Below, piece after piece: positions 1 to 8,291 of a stretch of DNA of 45,823 nucleotides. Under the pieces are notes generated by a model. The model had not been told where the DNA came from. It saw only the letters and a program-made list of their open reading frames with translations, and did not search any database. Origin of the DNA: an uncultured Opitutia bacterium (lineage in GTDB: Bacteria > Verrucomicrobiota > Verrucomicrobiia > Opitutales > Opitutaceae); contig CAIMFY010000052.1 of assembly GCA_903840415.1 (NCBI GenBank), positions 1 through 45,823 on the forward strand, read 5' to 3'. Position numbers and translations under genes: made by a program. The first letter of the stretch is position 1. Every line of letters starts with the position of its first letter.

Positions 1-342
1 CCCTCGATCCCTCGCCACCCAACGACCGGGCTCGTGCCTGTCGCGCTGGCGGGGCGATGCCGCGAACCGACGCGGCGATCATTGTGTCCGGTGCAAACCC
101 GGAGATTAACGGCCGCACTCGCTGTTCGCGCGGCCTCATTGGCTCTTTATCTCAAACCGCCTTCACAGGCTCGCTGTGATAAAAGCCTATGGTTTTCGAA
201 CGGTTGATGATTCGCGTCAGACACTGATTCCGGGTTGGGAAAAAACGCCGGAACCACGAGCAGGGCGCATGCGCGAGTGGGGCGCGCACGATTCGTCATC
301 TCAAAAGGTCAAAAAAAAGCAACCGCCGAAACCCTCTTCGAC
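1..342. other. Intergenic or window-edge region, no gene recognised
   Basis: I see no convincing coding region, tRNA or rRNA here. Short open frames exist but have no recognisable domain and lack the third-position codon bias of the neighbouring genes. A weak interrupted inverted repeat lies near 153-196: CACAG/CTGTG inside AAACC/GGTTT. It could be the 3' end structure of a transcript from outside the window, but it has no clean T-tract. A short stretch near 88-106 vaguely recalls a cobalamin riboswitch core but lacks the other conserved parts. Confidence 0.4.
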
Positions 343-1467
343 TCACGCGAAAATCGTGCGCTCCAAAAACCAGTAAAGCCCCGCCGCCGACACGATGGCC
401 GAGAGCGCCGGCACACCGCGGGCGAGAAACCATTCGCGTTTCCGCAGCCGCCACACCAACGGCAGCACGAACGCCGCGATCGAAATCTGGCCGACCTCGA
501 CGCCGGCGTTGAACGTGAAGAGCGGCATCACGATGCTCGTGCCGTTTTCGCCAACACCTAATTCGCGCAGCACGCTAGCAAACCCGAAGCCGTGAATGAG
601 CCCAAACGCAAACGTCAGCGCCCAGCGCCCCCGCGGCTCCGCGCCACGCCGCAGGAGATTCTCCACCCCCACAAACACGATTGACGCCGCGATCGCCGGT
701 TCGGTGAACCGGCTAGGCAGATTGACAAGGTTGAGCGTGGCGAGCGCTAGCGTCGTCGAATGCGCCAGCGTGAAGCACGTGATGATCGTCACGATCGAGC
801 GGAAGCTCCGACACACCACCAGCAGCGCGAAGAGAAACAGCATGTGGTCGTAACCGGTCCAGATGTGTTCGACGCCGAGTTTCAGAAAACTCCAAAAAGT
901 GTTCGTGGTTTCGCTCGCGGTTTGACTTGCGGCCGGCTCGCTCGCCTTCGCGATCGGGATCGTGGCGGCCGTCAAGTCGATCTCCATCGTGTCGTCCTGC
1001 GCGTTGAGGAGTTTCTTCGCGACCGTCGCACCGTTCGCGCCGCCGATGATGACGAACTCGCGGTGACCCGGCGGCAGCAGCGAAAGTTTCGTCGCGCGCA
1101 GTTTCAGTTTATCCGAACCGATGGGCCGCACGAACAGCAGCCGGAAACTCACATTGTCCCCCGGCAAAAGTTCGACGCGCACCTCGGCAGGTTTCAGCAC
1201 GCTGCCGCCCGACGTGACTTCCCAGAGTTGCGGCGCGAGCCAGAGCAGTTGCGGTTTCGCCGCGTCAAACCCCGGTTGAGTCCATTTGCCCTCCGGCCGA
1301 TCTTCCGGGTTGAGCAACTGTTGTGCGTCGGCCGGGGCGAAGCCCACCACGAGTTCCAACGTGGCGCCGGTCATCTGGCCCTGCGCCATGCTGATGCCGA
1401 CGACGTGGGCGCGCACCACGCTGCACCCCACGAGCACCACCGCGAGCCAAGCAGGCCATCGCTTCAT
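343..1467 (-). CDS. HupE/UreJ-type membrane protein
   Basis: A 374-residue protein. It has an N-terminal signal-like segment (MKRWPAWLAVVLVGC), an exported soluble region to about residue 190, then a multi-helix membrane domain. The membrane domain carries the HupE/UreJ_2 family signatures: GVEHIWTGYDHMLFLFALL (198-216), TLAHSTTLALA (233-243) and FGLIHGFGFASVL (288-300). The conserved His/Asp positions (H201, D207, H208, H236, H292) suit metal binding. Relatives of this family are linked to nickel or cobalt uptake, but this branch is uncharacterised, so the substrate is unknown. The start is taken at 1467 because it opens the signal segment and lies 4 bp after the prmA stop; an upstream ATG at 1575 would overlap prmA by about 100 bp. 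It is probably cotranscribed with prmA. Confidence 0.82.
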   Translation of the reverse strand: MKRWPAWLAVVLVGCSVVRAHVVGISMAQGQMTGATLELVVGFAPADAQQLLNPEDRPEGKWTQPGFDAAKPQLLWLAPQLWEVTSGGSVLKPAEVRVELLPGDNVSFRLLFVRPIGSDKLKLRATKLSLLPPGHREFVIIGGANGATVAKKLLNAQDDTMEIDLTAATIPIAKASEPAASQTASETTNTFWSFLKLGVEHIWTGYDHMLFLFALLVVCRSFRSIVTIITCFTLAHSTTLALATLNLVNLPSRFTEPAIAASIVFVGVENLLRRGAEPRGRWALTFAFGLIHGFGFASVLRELGVGENGTSIVMPLFTFNAGVEVGQISIAAFVLPLVWRLRKREWFLARGVPALSAIVSAAGLYWFLERTIFA

Positions 1468-1471
1468 CACG

Positions 1472-2362
1472 TCACGCCGGCCGCACCAGCCGCACATCGC
1501 TCCACTCACCCATCGGGCGCGACTCCACCGACCAACCCGGCGCCACCGCTGCAAACGCCGCGCGCACCTGCACATTCTCCGGTGTGAGGATGCCGCTCAA
1601 TATGAGCATGCCGCCCGGCGCGACGGCTCCGACCAACTCGCGCGCGAACCGCATTAGCACGTCCGCCTGAATGTTCGCGAGCACCACCTCCGCCTGCGCC
1701 CCGGCAAGCCCGCCGACCAGATCGGCGGCGAAAAATTTCACTCGACCCCCGAGGCCATTGAGTGCGGCGTTTTCCTCGCTCACACGCACCGCCTCCGGAT
1801 CGTTGTCGAAGCCGACGATCTCGCCGAAGCCCAGCAACGCCGCCGACAACGCAAGGATCCCCGAGCCGCAGCCGGCATCGATCACGCGGCGCGTGGCCAG
1901 CGGTTGGGTTTCGCTCTCCGCAATTTTCACCAACCGCTCGACGCACAGCCGCGTCGTCTCGTGGTTGCCCGTGCCAAACGCGAGCCCCGGATCGAGCCAG
2001 AGCACGGCGTCGCCCTTCGGCAGCGAGAATTTTTCGCGTTCCCACACCGGCACCCAGTGCAGCCGGCCGAACTGCCACGCGTGAAAATGCGCCTTGTAAC
2101 TGTCGCGCCAGTCGGCGTCTGCCAGCGGGCGCTGCACGGGCTCGCCCACGCACCCGACGCCCGCCTTCGCCAGCAGCGGCGCGATAGTGGCCCATTGCTC
2201 CTTGGCTTCGCGTTCATCGGCACAGATGCCCGCGACCCACGCCCGCTTCACGATCACATCCTCAAGCACATTCCAGTTTTCGCACGCGTGCTCGAGCAGC
2301 ACCTCGTTCGCCGCGTCGGCGGCTCCAGCCGGGATTTCCACTTTGGTCTCGTGCAATGCCAT
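1472..2362 (-). CDS. prmA: Ribosomal protein L11 methyltransferase
   Basis: A 296-residue SAM-dependent methyltransferase of usual PrmA length. PrmA trimethylates ribosomal protein L11 in the cytoplasm. The N-terminal third (about 1-110) matches the L11-recognition region in position. The catalytic domain shows [14 protein letters not shown] (124-137), typical of PrmA, the SAM motif I DAGCGSG (162-168), an acidic loop FDNDPEA (185-191) and NIQA (230-233), where most PrmA proteins have NILA. The gene is first in a two-gene unit with the HupE-like gene, 4 bp apart. There is no clear Shine-Dalgarno sequence. It is divergent from the ApbE gene at 2478. Function is assigned from family motifs with high confidence. 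Confidence 0.93.
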   Translation of the reverse strand: MALHETKVEIPAGAADAANEVLLEHACENWNVLEDVIVKRAWVAGICADEREAKEQWATIAPLLAKAGVGCVGEPVQRPLADADWRDSYKAHFHAWQFGRLHWVPVWEREKFSLPKGDAVLWLDPGLAFGTGNHETTRLCVERLVKIAESETQPLATRRVIDAGCGSGILALSAALLGFGEIVGFDNDPEAVRVSEENAALNGLGGRVKFFAADLVGGLAGAQAEVVLANIQADVLMRFARELVGAVAPGGMLILSGILTPENVQVRAAFAAVAPGWSVESRPMGEWSDVRLVRPA

Positions 2363-2477
2363 GCGCCGAGAATTTGCCGGCGGCGGCGGCGGCGCAAGCC
2401 GCGAGCGCGCGGCCTTACTTTCCGTTGGAACTTTCAGGACGTGCCTGCGTCAAGTTTCGCAACGCTCTCGCTCCCGC

Positions 2478-3974
2478 ATGAAACCCTCCCGGTCTTCGCC
2501 CCTTTCCCGCTGGTTCACCCGCGCGTCCCCTAGCCTGCTCGCGCTCGGCTCCACGGCCCGCGCGTCCGGAGCCGTCGTGCTCCCGGTCCCGGACACATCT
2601 GCGCAGCACGAAACCGCCCGCGCCCAGTTCGGCTTCGCCTACGACGGCGTGCTCGGCACATCGCTCGACGCCAAACTCGACGCCGCTTCCGCTCGCGACG
2701 CCCGCGAAGGCGAACAACGCCTCCTCGCCGAAATCGATCGACTCGAAAAAATTCTCAGCCCGCGTGATCCCGCGAGCGATTTCAGCCGCGTGCGCTCCGG
2801 CGCGCCCGTCGAATCGCGCGAACTCGCCGATGTCCTCGCCGCCTATGATCTTTGGTCGGCGCGCACCCACGGCGTGCTGCACGCCAATCTCGCCGGCGTC
2901 ACCGCGCTCTGGCGCGCTGCCGCCCTCACCGGCCGCGAGCCTAACGCCGCCGCCCTTGCCGCCGCCTTCGCCGCGCCGCACTCGCTTGCCATCGATGCGC
3001 TCGGCAAAGCCTTCATCGTCGATCGCGCCGTCGCCGTCGCCCGTGAGTTCGCCTCCGCTGGTCTGCTGAATATCGGCGGCGACCTCCGCGCATGGGGCGA
3101 TCGCCCGTGGATGATCAGCGTCGCCAACCCGTTCGATTCCGCCGACAACGCGCCACCGATCGCGCAGTTTCCGCTGCGCGATGCCGCCGTCGCCACCAGC
3201 GGCGGCTACGCGCGAAATTTCACCGTCGGCCCGCGCCGCTACTCGCACCTGATCGACCCGCGCACGCTGCGCCCGCTCGCCACCGATCGCGCGGCGACGG
3301 TCGTGGCGGCGGACTGCGTTTCCGCCAACGCCCTCTCGACCGCGTTGTGCGTGCTCGACGACGACGACGCCGCGCCGCTGACGCGTGAGTTTGCGCTCGA
3401 TCATTTGCGGGTCGGCGCGGCGAACGAAATGGGCGCCTCGAGCGGCTTCGGTGCGCTCGCTCAGGCAAAATTCGCCGACGAACCGAGTGCCCGACCCGTC
3501 GCCACGATGGATGGCGCGTGGCCCGCGGACTATCAGGTTTCCATTGGTATTTCCCTGAAAACTGCCGAAGGCCAAGGTCGGCGCGTGAAGCGCCCTTACG
3601 TCGCCGTCTGGGTCGAGGACGCCGAGCACCGCCTCGTTCGCACCGTCACCGTCTGGGCCAGCGAAGGCCGTTATCTGCCCGACCTGACGAAATGGTGGCG
3701 GGCCATCGGCGGCAACCGCTACGAGGCGTCGTCGGTCACGCGGGCCACTCGTTACCCCGGCAAGTACACCGTCGCGTGGGACGGTCGCGACAATCGCGGC
3801 CAACCCGTCCCGCAGGGCGACTACACCGTCATCGTCGAAATCAACCGCGAACACGGCCACCACGTCTGGCAAGCGGCGACGGTCACCTGCGGCGGCGAGT
3901 CGGCCTCAGCGGAAATGCCCGACACCGCCGAGACCGGCGCCGGCACGGTCGCCTACGGGCCGCGCGGCAGCTGA
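2478..3974 (+). CDS. FAD:protein FMN transferase (ApbE) fused to DUF2271
   Basis: A 498-residue two-domain protein. Residues about 45-330 are an ApbE domain, which covalently attaches FMN from FAD to threonines of exported redox proteins. Visible motifs are AIDALGKAFIVD, LLNIGGDLRAWG, AVATSGGYAR and YSHLIDPRTLRP. Residues about 347-475 match DUF2271, a predicted periplasmic domain, with YVAVWVEDAEHRLVRTV and RYLPDLTKWWR. In many bacteria the two domains are separate neighbouring genes; here they form one chain. The N-terminus is weakly signal-like, in keeping with periplasmic action. Start 2478 gives the best N-terminus; the open frame runs further upstream but into the prmA promoter side. 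The next gene, a PepSY-type membrane protein, starts 2 bp after the stop. The flavinylated target is not in the window. Confidence 0.86.
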   Translation: MKPSRSSPLSRWFTRASPSLLALGSTARASGAVVLPVPDTSAQHETARAQFGFAYDGVLGTSLDAKLDAASARDAREGEQRLLAEIDRLEKILSPRDPASDFSRVRSGAPVESRELADVLAAYDLWSARTHGVLHANLAGVTALWRAAALTGREPNAAALAAAFAAPHSLAIDALGKAFIVDRAVAVAREFASAGLLNIGGDLRAWGDRPWMISVANPFDSADNAPPIAQFPLRDAAVATSGGYARNFTVGPRRYSHLIDPRTLRPLATDRAATVVAADCVSANALSTALCVLDDDDAAPLTREFALDHLRVGAANEMGASSGFGALAQAKFADEPSARPVATMDGAWPADYQVSIGISLKTAEGQGRRVKRPYVAVWVEDAEHRLVRTVTVWASEGRYLPDLTKWWRAIGGNRYEASSVTRATRYPGKYTVAWDGRDNRGQPVPQGDYTVIVEINREHGHHVWQAATVTCGGESASAEMPDTAETGAGTVAYGPRGS

Positions 3975-3976
3975 AC

Positions 3977-4615
3977 GTGCATCTCATTCGGAAAAATTTT
4001 CTCGCGCTCTGCCGCACGCTCCACGTCTACCTGACGATGGCGGGGTTGTTGGTGATGCTGCTGTTCGGCGTCACCGGGTTCACCGTCAACCACGAGGAAT
4101 GGTTCGGCGCCACCCGTCCGCGCGTGACCGACATCGAAGGCGTGACGCCGCGCGAACTCCTCGTCCGCAGCGACGCGCTTCACCTCGTCGAACACGTGCG
4201 CGCCACCTGGCGCATTTCCGGTGCGATGACCGACTATGACGCCAGCGACGATCGCGTGTCGATCGCTTTCAAGGAACCCGGCCAGCTCTGGGAAGTGGAG
4301 ATCGAAAAATCCACCGGCCACACGAAGCTGCATAACGAGACCTACAACCTCGCCGCATTTCTCAACAACCTCCATCGCGGCCGCTACGCCGGCGCCGCGT
4401 GGCGCTGGGTGATCGATGTGAGCGCGCTGTTCATCGTGCTCGCGTGCGCCACCGGAATCATTCTCTGGCTGGCGCTCCCGCGTCGCCGTGTGCTGGGCAT
4501 CCTCGCCCTCGCAGTCGGCGTGCTCGGCACGATCGGCGTAATTTACGCGCTCGTGCCCGGACCGGATATTTCAGCCGTTAAATCCCCGGCACCAGTCGCC
4601 ACCGCGCCGAATTGA
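3977..4615 (+). CDS. PepSY-associated transmembrane protein
   Basis: A 212-residue membrane protein with a probable GTG start 2 bp after the ApbE-DUF2271 stop. An N-terminal helix (about 15-35, TMAGLLVMLLFGVTGFTVNH) is followed by a periplasmic region to about 140, then two C-terminal helices. The pattern 'LHVYLTMAGLL...GFTVNHEEW' is typical of PepSY-associated TM proteins, which occur next to ApbE and DUF2271 genes. I infer a role in a membrane-bound flavin-dependent electron-transfer or iron-reduction unit; the sequence does not show the substrate. The alternative ATG at 4039 would cut into the first helix. It converges on purN with 9 bp between the stops and no visible terminator. Confidence 0.75.
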   Translation: MHLIRKNFLALCRTLHVYLTMAGLLVMLLFGVTGFTVNHEEWFGATRPRVTDIEGVTPRELLVRSDALHLVEHVRATWRISGAMTDYDASDDRVSIAFKEPGQLWEVEIEKSTGHTKLHNETYNLAAFLNNLHRGRYAGAAWRWVIDVSALFIVLACATGIILWLALPRRRVLGILALAVGVLGTIGVIYALVPGPDISAVKSPAPVATAPN

Positions 4616-4624
4616 ATGACCGTT

Positions 4625-5200
4625 TCAGCCGCGCTCACTCAACCGCGCAATCACCGCCGGCAGCAGCGCGTGCTCGGCGGCGTGGATTTTTTCGGCGAGC
4701 GATTCGAGCGTGTCGGTCGGCTCCACGCGCACCGCCGTCTGATCGAGAATCGGCCCGCCATCCACTTCGGCCGTCACGCCGTGCACGGTGCAGCCGGTGA
4801 TCTTCACGCCGCGGCGAAACGCCTGACCGATGCCGTCGAGCCCCGGGAAACTCGGTAGCAGGCTCGGATGCAGGTTGATGATTTTCCCGGCAAACGCGTT
4901 CAGGAATCCCGGCTTCAGCACGCGCATGAAACCCGCGAGCACAACGAGGTCGGCTTGCGCGGCGAGAACGGCGGCGATGAAACGCGCCTCGCCCTCGCCC
5001 TCGAGCTTCGTCTTGAACGGCGCCGGATCGACGAACGCGGCGGGCACGCCGAAGCGCGCGTCAAGCGCGAGAATTCCGGCGTCGGGCTTGTCCGAAAGAA
5101 TTTGCACGACGTGCGCGCGACCGAGCCGTCCGGCGGCTTGGGCTTCGAGAATCGCCGCGGCATTCGAGCCGCGGCCGGAACCAAGAATGGCGACACGCAT
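4625..5200 (-). CDS. purN: Phosphoribosylglycinamide formyltransferase
   Basis: A 191-residue GAR transformylase that uses 10-formyl-tetrahydrofolate in the third step of purine synthesis. It starts with MRVAILGSGRGSNAAAIL, the usual phosphate-binding N-terminus. The core INLHPSLLPSFPGLDG supplies the catalytic Asn and His, and TAEVDGGPILDQTAV holds the catalytic Asp region. Length and motifs fit the family fully. Start 5200 is chosen because a longer open frame upstream overlaps rfaE2 entirely. The rfaE2 stop lies 5 bp before this ATG, so the two are probably cotranscribed, an unusual pairing of heptose and purine genes. Confidence 0.94.
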   Translation of the reverse strand: MRVAILGSGRGSNAAAILEAQAAGRLGRAHVVQILSDKPDAGILALDARFGVPAAFVDPAPFKTKLEGEGEARFIAAVLAAQADLVVLAGFMRVLKPGFLNAFAGKIINLHPSLLPSFPGLDGIGQAFRRGVKITGCTVHGVTAEVDGGPILDQTAVRVEPTDTLESLAEKIHAAEHALLPAVIARLSERG

Positions 5201-5205
5201 CGCCG

Positions 5206-5742
5206 TCAGATTTCTCCCGCTGCCTTGATCTTCGCGATCAGGCTCGTGGTGCTGAAGCCGGGGAGGAACGGCATGAACTCGATCGCGGCGCCGACGGATT
5301 CGAGCGCCGCGCGTTCGCCGGGATCGAGTTTGTCGAGTGTGTAGTCGCCTGCCTTGCAGTAGATGTCGGGGCGCAACGCGCGAATTTCGGCGTCGAGCCG
5401 CGGCGTTCCGAAAATCACAACGCCATCCACGCAGGCAAGTGCACCGAGCGCATAGGCGCGCTGCTCTTCGGTCTGGACGGGGCGCGCCGGGCCTTTGAGG
5501 GCGCGGGTGCTGACGTCGCTGTTGAGCGCAACGATCAGCGCGTCGCCAAGTGCACGGGCTTTTTGCAGATAGAAAAGATGCCCCGTGTGCAGGAGATCGA
5601 AGATGCCGTTGGTGAGCACGACGCGGCGGCCGGCCGCGCGGAGTTGCCGGCGGAAGGTCGCGGTTTCTTTGAGTGAACGCAGTTTTGGGTTGTCCAACTT
5701 CACGGCGTCGCAAGCCTCGCGGTTCGCTTCGCCGTTGTCCAT
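5206..5742 (-). CDS. rfaE2: D-glycero-beta-D-manno-heptose 1-phosphate adenylyltransferase
   Basis: A 178-residue nucleotidyltransferase equivalent to the C-terminal half of HldE. It activates heptose-1-phosphate to ADP-heptose for the lipopolysaccharide core. The family signature is clear: VLTNGIFDLLHTGHLFYLQ, including HxGH, then a substrate region with CKAGDYTLDKLDPGE. The kinase half is absent, so a separate RfaE1 kinase should be encoded elsewhere. Start 5742 is supported by a GGGGAGG Shine-Dalgarno 8 nt upstream, one of few clear ones in the window. The start codon is only 18 bp from that of divergent xylF. A lipopolysaccharide outer membrane is implied. Confidence 0.91.
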   Translation of the reverse strand: MDNGEANREACDAVKLDNPKLRSLKETATFRRQLRAAGRRVVLTNGIFDLLHTGHLFYLQKARALGDALIVALNSDVSTRALKGPARPVQTEEQRAYALGALACVDGVVIFGTPRLDAEIRALRPDIYCKAGDYTLDKLDPGERAALESVGAAIEFMPFLPGFSTTSLIAKIKAAGEI

Positions 5743-5750
5743 TCGGTTAT

Positions 5751-5757
5751 CCTCCCC
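5751..5757 (-). promoter_or_regulatory. Shine-Dalgarno of rfaE2
   Basis: On the minus strand GGGGAGG lies 8 nt before the ATG at 5742. It decides the rfaE2 start and fills much of the 18-bp gap between the divergent rfaE2 and xylF start codons. Confidence 0.7.
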
Positions 5758-5760
5758 TGC

Positions 5761-6756
5761 ATGAAAACCCGCCTCGTTCTTCTTTTTCTCGCCGCTGCAA
5801 TTGCGTCTTTCGCTTCGAAAGACAAACCCGTGATCGGTCTCTCGCTCGACACGCTGAAGGAAGAGCGCTGGCAGCACGACCGCGACACCTTCATCGCCGC
5901 CGCCGAAAAACTCGGCGCCACCGTCATTGTCCAGTCGGCGAACAGCGACGACACCCGCCAGGTGCGCGATGTCGAATCGCTCATCAGCCGCAACGTCGAC
6001 GTGCTGGTCATCGTCCCGCACAACGGCGACGCCATGACGCGTGCCGTGAAATCCGCCAACGAAGCGAAAATTCCCGTCATCGCCTACGACCGCCTCATCA
6101 AGAACTGCGCGATCGATTACTACCTGTCGTTCGACAACGTGAAGGTCGGCGAGGCTCAGGCCGCCTACGCCGTCGCCCACCTCCCCAAAGATCGGCCCGC
6201 CAAGATCGTCCGCATCTACGGCGCGCCCACCGACAACAACGCGAAGATGTTCAAGCAGGGGCAGGACAACATTCTCGAGCCCCTGATCAAGGCCGGCAAA
6301 ATCATCGTGCTGCACGAGGACTGGGCGCTCGATTGGAAACCCGAGAACGGCAAGAAAATCATGAACGCCGCCATCACGAAGGTCGGCCGTGAGATCGATG
6401 GCGTGGTCGTCTCCAACGACGGCACCGCCGGTGGTGCTATTCAAGCGCTGCTCGAGGAAGGTCTCGCCGGCAAAGTCCTCGTCACCGGGCAGGACGCCGA
6501 CCTCGCCGCCTGCCAGCGCATCCTGCGTGGCACGCAGGGCATGACCGTCTACAAACCGCTTAAAAATCTCGCGACGCTCGCCGCGCGCGTCGCCGTCGAC
6601 GTCGCGAAGGGCCTCAAGCCGGCCGCCACCGGTACGCTCGACAACGGCGTGAAGCAAGTCCCATCGGTTTTCGAAAAAGTCATCTCCGTGGACAAAGAAA
6701 ACATGGCTGCGACGGTCGTCGCCGACGGGTTTCACAAGGCTGAAGAATTGAAGTGA
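5761..6756 (+). CDS. xylF: D-xylose-type ABC transporter, periplasmic binding protein
   Basis: A 331-residue periplasmic sugar-binding protein of the XylF type. It has an uncleaved-length signal segment (MKTRLVLLFLAAAIASFAS) and a two-lobed periplasmic-binding fold. Typical stretches are VIGLSLDTLKEERWQHDRD near the start, PVIAYDRLIKN, DYYLSFDNVKVGE and VLVTGQDADLAACQRI near the C-terminus; these agree with XylF more than with ribose or galactose binders. No lipobox is seen. It is the first gene of xylFGH; its stop overlaps the xylG start (GTGA). Its promoter must lie inside the divergent rfaE2 gene because only 18 bp separate the two starts. Xylose as ligand is inferred from family likeness; no xylose isomerase or kinase gene is in the window. 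Confidence 0.9.
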   Translation: MKTRLVLLFLAAAIASFASKDKPVIGLSLDTLKEERWQHDRDTFIAAAEKLGATVIVQSANSDDTRQVRDVESLISRNVDVLVIVPHNGDAMTRAVKSANEAKIPVIAYDRLIKNCAIDYYLSFDNVKVGEAQAAYAVAHLPKDRPAKIVRIYGAPTDNNAKMFKQGQDNILEPLIKAGKIIVLHEDWALDWKPENGKKIMNAAITKVGREIDGVVVSNDGTAGGAIQALLEEGLAGKVLVTGQDADLAACQRILRGTQGMTVYKPLKNLATLAARVAVDVAKGLKPAATGTLDNGVKQVPSVFEKVISVDKENMAATVVADGFHKAEELK

Positions 6757-8285
6757 GCGCGCCGCTGCTCGAAGCTCGCAACCTCACGAAACGCTTTCCC
6801 GGCGTCACCGCGCTGCGCGACGTCGCTTTCGATCTTCGCGCTGGTGAAGTCCACGCGCTCTGCGGCGAAAACGGCGCGGGCAAATCCACGCTCATCAAAC
6901 TGCTCTCGGGCATCCACCCGCACGGCAGTTACGAGGGAGAATTGCTCGTCGACGGCGGCAGCGTCGCCTTTCACTCCATTCGCGACGCCGAGGCCGCGGG
7001 CATCGCGGTCATCACGCAGGAGTTCGCGCTCGTCGATGAACTCAGCGTGGCGGAAAATATTTTTCTCGGCCGCGCCCCGCGCCGCGGCCTGCGCGTCGAC
7101 TGGCTGGGAATGCACCAGCGCGCCACCGCGTTGCTCGCCGACTTCGGCCTTGCGATCGCACCCGCGACGCTCGTGCGCGATCTCGGCATCGGCCAAAAGC
7201 AACTCGTCGAAATCGTCCGCGCGATGGACAAGAAAACGCGCGTGCTTGTGCTGGACGAGCCCACCGCCGCACTCACCGAGCAGGAAGTCGCGGTGCTGCT
7301 CGATCACTTGCGCCGGCTCCGCGCGCAGGGCACCGCGTGCATCTACATCTCCCATAAACTCGACGAAGTCTTCGCCATCGCCGATCGCATCACCGTGCTG
7401 CGCGACGGCGCGAGCGTCACGACTCTCGCCATCCGCGAAGCCTCCGTGCCGCTCCTGATCCAACACATGGTCGGCCGCGAGCTCGGCGATCTGTTTCCGC
7501 GCCGGCCGGCCTTCGCGCTCGACGAGGTGCAACTTTCCGTTCGTGGCCTGCAAGTCGCACCGAGCAGGCATGCGCCGCCATTCCTGCGCGACATCACTTT
7601 CGAACTTCGGGGCGGCGAAGTGCTCGGCTTCGGCGGGCTCATGGGTGCCGGTCGCTCCGAACTGTTGCTCCACCTCTTCGGCGCTTGGGGCCATCGCGCC
7701 GCCGGCGATGTCACTCTGCACGGAAAATCTTTTTCCGATCCGACGCCCCGCGCCGCCATCGCCGGCGGCCTCGCGCTCGTCACCGAAGATCGCAAACGCT
7801 ACGGCCTCGTCCTCGATCAGCCCATCGGTTTCAACCTCTCGCTCTCGAGCCTCGCCCAATTTACCCGCACTGCAGCCCGGCTCGACCTGCCGGCCGAGCA
7901 CGTCTGCAACCAACGTTTCTTTGAGTCACTGCGCGTGAAAGCGCCCGACCAGCGCGCCCGGGTCGGCGGGCTTTCCGGTGGCAATCAGCAAAAAGTGGTC
8001 CTCGGTAAATCGCTCATGACCGAGCCGACCGTCGTGATGCTCGACGAGCCAACCCGTGGCATCGACGTCGGCGCGAAACTCGAAGTCTACGAACTGATCA
8101 ACCGGCTCACCACCGCGGGGAAAGCCGTCATTCTCGTGTCGAGCGAACTCCCCGAACTGATGGGCATGAGCGACCGGATCATCATGCTGCACGAGGGAAA
8201 AATCGGCGGTGAGTTTGCGCGCGCCGATTTCGCGCAGGAAAAACTCCTCGCCGCCGCGATGGGCCACGCCGCGCGCGCCGCCTGA
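6753..8285 (+). CDS. xylG: D-xylose-type ABC transporter, ATP-binding protein
   Basis: A 510-residue tandem ABC ATPase, standard for monosaccharide importers. The N-terminal cassette has Walker A GENGAGKS, a degenerate signature LGIGQKQLVEIVRAM and Walker B VLVLDEPTAAL. The C-terminal cassette has an atypical P-loop region GLMGAGRSELL, as in all members of this family, the signature LSGGNQQKV and Walker B VVMLDEPTRGIDVG. The start is GTG at 6753, overlapping the xylF stop by 4 bp, which suggests translational coupling. xylH follows 6 bp after the stop. It energises import through XylH at the inner membrane. Confidence 0.93.
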   Translation: MSAPLLEARNLTKRFPGVTALRDVAFDLRAGEVHALCGENGAGKSTLIKLLSGIHPHGSYEGELLVDGGSVAFHSIRDAEAAGIAVITQEFALVDELSVAENIFLGRAPRRGLRVDWLGMHQRATALLADFGLAIAPATLVRDLGIGQKQLVEIVRAMDKKTRVLVLDEPTAALTEQEVAVLLDHLRRLRAQGTACIYISHKLDEVFAIADRITVLRDGASVTTLAIREASVPLLIQHMVGRELGDLFPRRPAFALDEVQLSVRGLQVAPSRHAPPFLRDITFELRGGEVLGFGGLMGAGRSELLLHLFGAWGHRAAGDVTLHGKSFSDPTPRAAIAGGLALVTEDRKRYGLVLDQPIGFNLSLSSLAQFTRTAARLDLPAEHVCNQRFFESLRVKAPDQRARVGGLSGGNQQKVVLGKSLMTEPTVVMLDEPTRGIDVGAKLEVYELINRLTTAGKAVILVSSELPELMGMSDRIIMLHEGKIGGEFARADFAQEKLLAAAMGHAARAA

Positions 8286-8291
8286 TTTTCG

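Noticed and set aside
88-130. Stretch resembling part of a cobalamin riboswitch core on the plus strand (gtccggtgcaaacccgg and nearby ccgcac)
   Set aside because: The other conserved blocks are missing, and no plus-strand gene follows before 2478; the next gene lies on the opposite strand.
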